This document shows positions 60,806 through 64,000 of a stretch of DNA of 64,000 nucleotides, one piece after another. The position numbers and the translations under genes were made by a program. Each line of letters opens with the position of its first letter. Position 1 is the first letter of the stretch. The notes under the pieces were generated by a model, which was not told the origin of the DNA, did no database searches, and saw only the letters and a list, made by a program, of their open reading frames with translations. Origin of the DNA: Paludibacteraceae bacterium. Lineage in GTDB: Bacteria; Bacteroidota; Bacteroidia; Bacteroidales; Paludibacteraceae. Where the stretch lies: NCBI GenBank assembly GCA_017450435.1, contig JAFSTO010000030.1:1-64000 (forward strand), read 5' to 3'.

Positions 60806-62455
60806 TCACTTATAAAGGAAACGCTTGATACTACGCTTCGGTGTCTTTTCAAATTCTTCTTTCACAAGTTCTATTTCTGCCACTTGCGCATACTGTGGAA
60901 GTCCGGCATTAAGAGTACGCAGGTTATCACTCATCAACTGGTCCATCGTCCTACCTTGTAGGTCGTACTTCTCGTCGGCAAAGACGAGAGCCACCAATTT
61001 ATGCCCGTCTCTCTGCACAAGAACAGACTCCACCACAGCCGGTAAGTTGTTAATCTTATCTTCAATCTCCTCCGGGTAGATATTCTGTCCGTTAGAGCTG
61101 AGAATCATCGCCTTCGAACGTCCTCTGATGAACAGACGTCCGGCTTTGTCGATTGTACCGAGGTCGCCTGTGTGCAACCATCCGTCCTTGTCGATAGCGG
61201 CTTTTGTGGCTTCATCATTCTTGTAGTAGCCCATCATGACATGCTCACCGCGGAACAAAATCTCACCCACCTTGTTCTCCGGGTCCTCGGAGTCTATACG
61301 GAGCTCATTGCGTGTAACACAGACGCCGCAGCACCCCTGTACTTCACGGTACCATTCTTCGTAACAGATAAGCGGGCCGGCTTCTGTCATGCCATAGCCG
61401 ACAACAAGCGGGAACTTGATACGGCGGAAAATCTTCTCCACCTCGCCGTTAAGCGCTGCACCACCGGTGATAAGCCATATCAGATTTCCGCCGAAAGCAT
61501 TCATTAACTGCTTGTATATCTTACGCTCTACAATCTTGCAAAGCAAAGGTGTGTTCCACAAGAACTTGACCATGGGTTGTTCAAGTGCCGGAAAAATCTT
61601 TGCCTTGAAAATCTTTTCCAATACAAGTGGCACAGTAAGTATCATATACGGATGTACCTCCGAATATGCTTTCATCAAGACAGAAGGCGATGGTGTTTTG
61701 GACAGGAAATACACGTGGCAACCGCCGGCAACCTGATAAAGGAACTCTATCGTCATACCAAACATGTGCGCCAGAGGCAACATACAAATCTCGCTCCAGC
61801 CGGCATGATTAGGAATAGTCTCTTGAGAGAAATGGACATTAGCTGAGATGTTGCGATAGCTTAACATTGCCCCTTTCGGCTCACTGGTTGTACCTGAAGT
61901 GTAGTTAATCATCATCAGTTCATCCAAATTGTCGGTTGGAAAGTGAACATCGTTGCTACCGAAACCATTAGGATAAAGCTCCGCAAAACGCTTCCCGGCA
62001 TTAACGTCTGCCTCCTGTTGCTTGGCATCACGGGCAAATAGTGTCTCGAATTCGTTTGTAGAAATAACCAAATCCACTGCGGGAAGGTTCTTAATATCTA
62101 TCTTCTTCCAAACAGACTCTCCCACAAACATTGCCTTAGCATCAGAGTGGTTGGTCAGTTTTTCAATATCGTGTCCCACAAAAGCGTCCATTATAGACAC
62201 AATCACTCCCCTGTTAGCGGCAATACTCAAAAAAGCAACCGCCCAGTTAGCACAGTTTTTTGAACAAATAACAACTTTGTCACCACGTTCAATCCCCGCT
62301 TCTGACAGCATCAACTGCAAACGTGTCATACGCTCGCTCATCTCACCAAACGTGTAGCTGTGAGTACCGTCGTAATCAGTAAGAGCAGGCTCATTCCAAT
62401 TCTGAGGAATCCGCTCATTAAAATAATCGAAAAAATGTTTAGTTGGTGTAGGCAT
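60806..62455 (-). CDS. AMP-binding protein, probable long-chain acyl-CoA ligase
   Basis: The product is 549 residues of the ANL (acyl-CoA synthetase) superfamily. The AMP-binding P-loop 'MINYTSGTTSEPKGAMLSY' is slightly unusual, with Ser-Glu where Gly-x is common. It is followed by 'LPLAHMFGMTIEFLYQ', 'VGYGMTEAGPL', 'GWLHTGDLGTID' and the C-terminal Lys region 'KTPKRSIKRFLYK'. It activates a fatty acid to acyl-CoA via an acyl-adenylate; closeness to a serine palmitoyltransferase-like gene suggests long-chain substrates, but the genes are convergent, not co-transcribed. Confidence 0.9.
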   Translation of the reverse strand: MPTPTKHFFDYFNERIPQNWNEPALTDYDGTHSYTFGEMSERMTRLQLMLSEAGIERGDKVVICSKNCANWAVAFLSIAANRGVIVSIMDAFVGHDIEKLTNHSDAKAMFVGESVWKKIDIKNLPAVDLVISTNEFETLFARDAKQQEADVNAGKRFAELYPNGFGSNDVHFPTDNLDELMMINYTSGTTSEPKGAMLSYRNISANVHFSQETIPNHAGWSEICMLPLAHMFGMTIEFLYQVAGGCHVYFLSKTPSPSVLMKAYSEVHPYMILTVPLVLEKIFKAKIFPALEQPMVKFLWNTPLLCKIVERKIYKQLMNAFGGNLIWLITGGAALNGEVEKIFRRIKFPLVVGYGMTEAGPLICYEEWYREVQGCCGVCVTRNELRIDSEDPENKVGEILFRGEHVMMGYYKNDEATKAAIDKDGWLHTGDLGTIDKAGRLFIRGRSKAMILSSNGQNIYPEEIEDKINNLPAVVESVLVQRDGHKLVALVFADEKYDLQGRTMDQLMSDNLRTLNAGLPQYAQVAEIELVKEEFEKTPKRSIKRFLYK

Positions 62456-62562
62456 CTAAATTATATATTGTATTTTGTATTTAACATTGCTTCATAGCAC
62501 CAAAGATACTATAAAACCACAATTCATTTTTACATTAGGGCACAGAGCCCGCAATAGCGATG

Positions 62563-62594
62563 CAAAAGTACTGCTTTTGCTCTACATAAACAAA
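62563..62594 (-). promoter_or_regulatory. Promoter of the AMP-binding protein gene
   Basis: On the minus strand the -7 box TACTTTTG (62563-62570) and TTTG (62591-62594) are 20 bp apart; the leader to the ATG at 62455 would be about 100 nt. Confidence 0.6.
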
Positions 62595-62682
62595 TTAAAG
62601 GTGACTAACCCCATGAAATGTTGCGAAAGAAGCAAATACGTGGTGAATTATCAGTATTAGTGGCGAGATTTTTGCCACAAAT

Positions 62683-62713
62683 TTTGCTGCCTGCGTTTTT
62701 TTTAGTAATTTTG
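62683..62713 (+). promoter_or_regulatory. Promoter of the topoisomerase IV subunit B gene
   Basis: TTTG (62683-62686), a 19-bp spacer and TAATTTTG (62706-62713) match the consensus; the ATG at 62772 follows after about 58 bp. Confidence 0.65.
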
Positions 62714-62771
62714 CAATGAATTTTTATAGATAAATTTCGCAGTAGAAACAAGTAAGGAAACCACATATTTT

Positions 62772-64000
62772 ATGGCAGAGACAGTACAACCAACAGCAGC
62801 GCAAGTACCGCAGTACAACGATGACAATATCGTTCACCTTGACGACCGCGAGCACATCCGCCGACGCCCCGGCATGTATATCGGCAAATTAGGCGATGGC
62901 AGCCATTCGGACGACGGTATATACGTCTTAATAAAAGAGACCATAGACAACTCAATCGACGAATATCGCATGGGGGAGGGCAAAGTCATTGAAGTAACAG
63001 TTGAGGTAGGAGTAGAGCACGGGAAGGTGACAGTAAGAGACTATGGCCGCGGCATTCCTCTCGGCAAGATGATTGAAGCGGTGTCGCTGCTCAACACAGG
63101 CGGCAAGTACGACACCAAAGCTTTTAAGAAATCGGTCGGCCTGAACGGCGTCGGCACCAAGGCGGTGAATGCACTTTCTGAGCGGTTTGTGGTAGAGTCG
63201 TTTCGCGAAGGCAAGCACCGCAGGGCTGAGTTCTCGCGCGGACATCTCGTTAGCGACACGGGCATCATTGACAATGACAACGACACACCAAGAGGAACAT
63301 ACATTGAATTTCAGCCGGATGACAGCAAAGGCTTGTTTGAGAACTACCAATTCCGCAGTGAATATATTGAAACATTGCTACGCAACTACTCATATCTCAA
63401 CACCGGCCTCACTTTACGTTACAACGGCAAACGGTTTATCAGTCGCGACGGCTTGCTTGACCTTCTGAAAGAAAACATGACGTCAGAGCCGCTGTATCCG
63501 ATTATTCACCTTTCAGGAGAAGATATAGAAATTGCGCTTACCCATACCGACCAGTCCGGTGAGGAGTATTTCTCCTTTGTCAACGGCCAGCACACCATAC
63601 AGGGAGGCACTCACCAAGCAGCATTCAGAGAGGCTATCGGAAAAACAATCAAGGAGTTCTTCAACAAAAACCAAGACCTGTCCGATATCCGCAACGGCGT
63701 AGTAGGAGCTATAGCCATAAACGTGGAGGAGCCGACGTTTGAATCACAAACAAAAATCAAACTCGGTTCACGCGACATGTCACTACGCGAGGACAGCATC
63801 TCTATCAATAAGTTCGTCAATGACTTCGTCAAACGCGAACTTGACAATTATCTGCACAAGACGCCGGACACCGCCCAAACGATGCTTCAAAAGATACAAG
63901 ACTCGGAAAAAGAGCGTAAGGCAATTGCCGGAGTAACAAAATTAGCACGAGAGAGAGCAAAGAAAAACCTGCTAAACAACCCCAAACTACGCGACTGCCG
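62772..64000 (+). CDS. parE: DNA topoisomerase IV subunit B, 3' partial
   Basis: The frame starts at ATG 62772 and runs open through the right edge; 409 residues are visible. The GHKL ATPase domain shows 'RRRPGMYIGKLGDG', 'IKETIDNSIDEY' (catalytic Glu, Mg-binding Asn), 'RDYGRGIPLGKM' and 'GLNGVGTKAVNALS'. The transducer domain follows with 'FVNGQHTIQGGTHQ' and the lysine in 'SQTKIKLGS'. The opening 'DDNIVHLDDREHIRRRPGMYIGKLGDG' style resembles Bacteroidetes ParE more than GyrB. It supplies ATP-driven strand passage for chromosome decatenation with ParC; parC is expected beyond the window. Confidence 0.9.
   Translation, partial: MAETVQPTAAQVPQYNDDNIVHLDDREHIRRRPGMYIGKLGDGSHSDDGIYVLIKETIDNSIDEYRMGEGKVIEVTVEVGVEHGKVTVRDYGRGIPLGKMIEAVSLLNTGGKYDTKAFKKSVGLNGVGTKAVNALSERFVVESFREGKHRRAEFSRGHLVSDTGIIDNDNDTPRGTYIEFQPDDSKGLFENYQFRSEYIETLLRNYSYLNTGLTLRYNGKRFISRDGLLDLLKENMTSEPLYPIIHLSGEDIEIALTHTDQSGEEYFSFVNGQHTIQGGTHQAAFREAIGKTIKEFFNKNQDLSDIRNGVVGAIAINVEEPTFESQTKIKLGSRDMSLREDSISINKFVNDFVKRELDNYLHKTPDTAQTMLQKIQDSEKERKAIAGVTKLARERAKKNLLNNPKLRDC

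Larger units (their letters stand above)
62456..62771. other. 316-bp divergent intergenic region between acyl-CoA ligase and topoisomerase genes
   Basis: It contains back-to-back consensus promoters for both genes (62563-62594 minus, 62683-62713 plus) and an additional TATCTTTG on the minus strand at 62501-62508 without a partner. No further gene was seen. Confidence 0.65.

Overview
The window looks like a chromosomal segment of a Bacteroidales bacterium, probably a gut or rumen type related to Prevotella, Bacteroides or Porphyromonas. The evidence is a SusC/SusD pair, type IX secretion (T9SS) C-terminal sorting domains with the T9SS regulator PorX, a putative serine palmitoyltransferase, a two-CBM20 4-alpha-glucanotransferase, and many promoters of the Bacteroidetes form (TTG/TTTG, about 20 bp, TAnnTTTG). 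I cannot name genus or species. No prophage, insertion sequence, CRISPR array or rRNA was seen. One tRNA (Arg, anticodon CCT) is present.

Layout. 1-4 kb: the C-terminal part of a giant repeat protein carrying a T9SS signal. 4-14.7 kb: mostly minus-strand genes. These are rhomboid plus EEP hydrolase, HU, an AraC regulator preceded by a C10 tract, a MATE/DUF3737/DUF5686 operon, an acetyl-CoA hydrolase/transferase, and RNase H. 14.8-17.5 kb: tRNA-Arg, a TPM/zinc-ribbon membrane protein with LemA, and a DUF2461 protein. 17.7-39.3 kb: a large plus-strand polysaccharide utilisation locus (PUL). It has two tandem beta-helix proteins, SusC, SusD, a DUF4957/DUF5123-like lipoprotein, a GH2, an esterase-GH28 fusion, three secreted T9SS-type proteins and a 48-residue peptide gene. 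39.4-42.2 kb: a one-protein sensor-regulator (propeller, membrane helix, AraC HTH) with no kinase. 42.3-47.4 kb: putative porin, ClpC and thioredoxin. 47.5-57.2 kb: minus strand, with an AraC regulator, malQ, and an apparent operon DUF47, PASTA protein, RluA-type synthase, PorX, RecO, flippase-like protein. 57.4-64 kb: malate dehydrogenase, putative serine palmitoyltransferase and SDR, an acyl-CoA ligase (minus), and the start of topoisomerase IV subunit B.

How the parts fit. GH28 and GH2 beta-galactosidase families together suggest a pectic substrate, perhaps galactan-decorated rhamnogalacturonan or homogalacturonan; this is inference. The first three PUL genes are joined by ATGA stop/start overlaps. 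Both PUL promoters have a good -7 box, no recognisable -33 box, and a 21-bp-spaced direct repeat just upstream. That suggests activator control, and the kinase-less regulator next door is the obvious candidate. Several PUL products end in T9SS sorting domains, and PorX is encoded about 14 kb away, so this PUL appears to combine Sus-type import with T9SS display.

Less ordinary points are a recO gene whose conserved N-terminus has no ATG, GTG or TTG start, a 48-residue peptide gene inside the PUL, and two paralogous secreted proteins sharing a 77-bp near-identical stretch.
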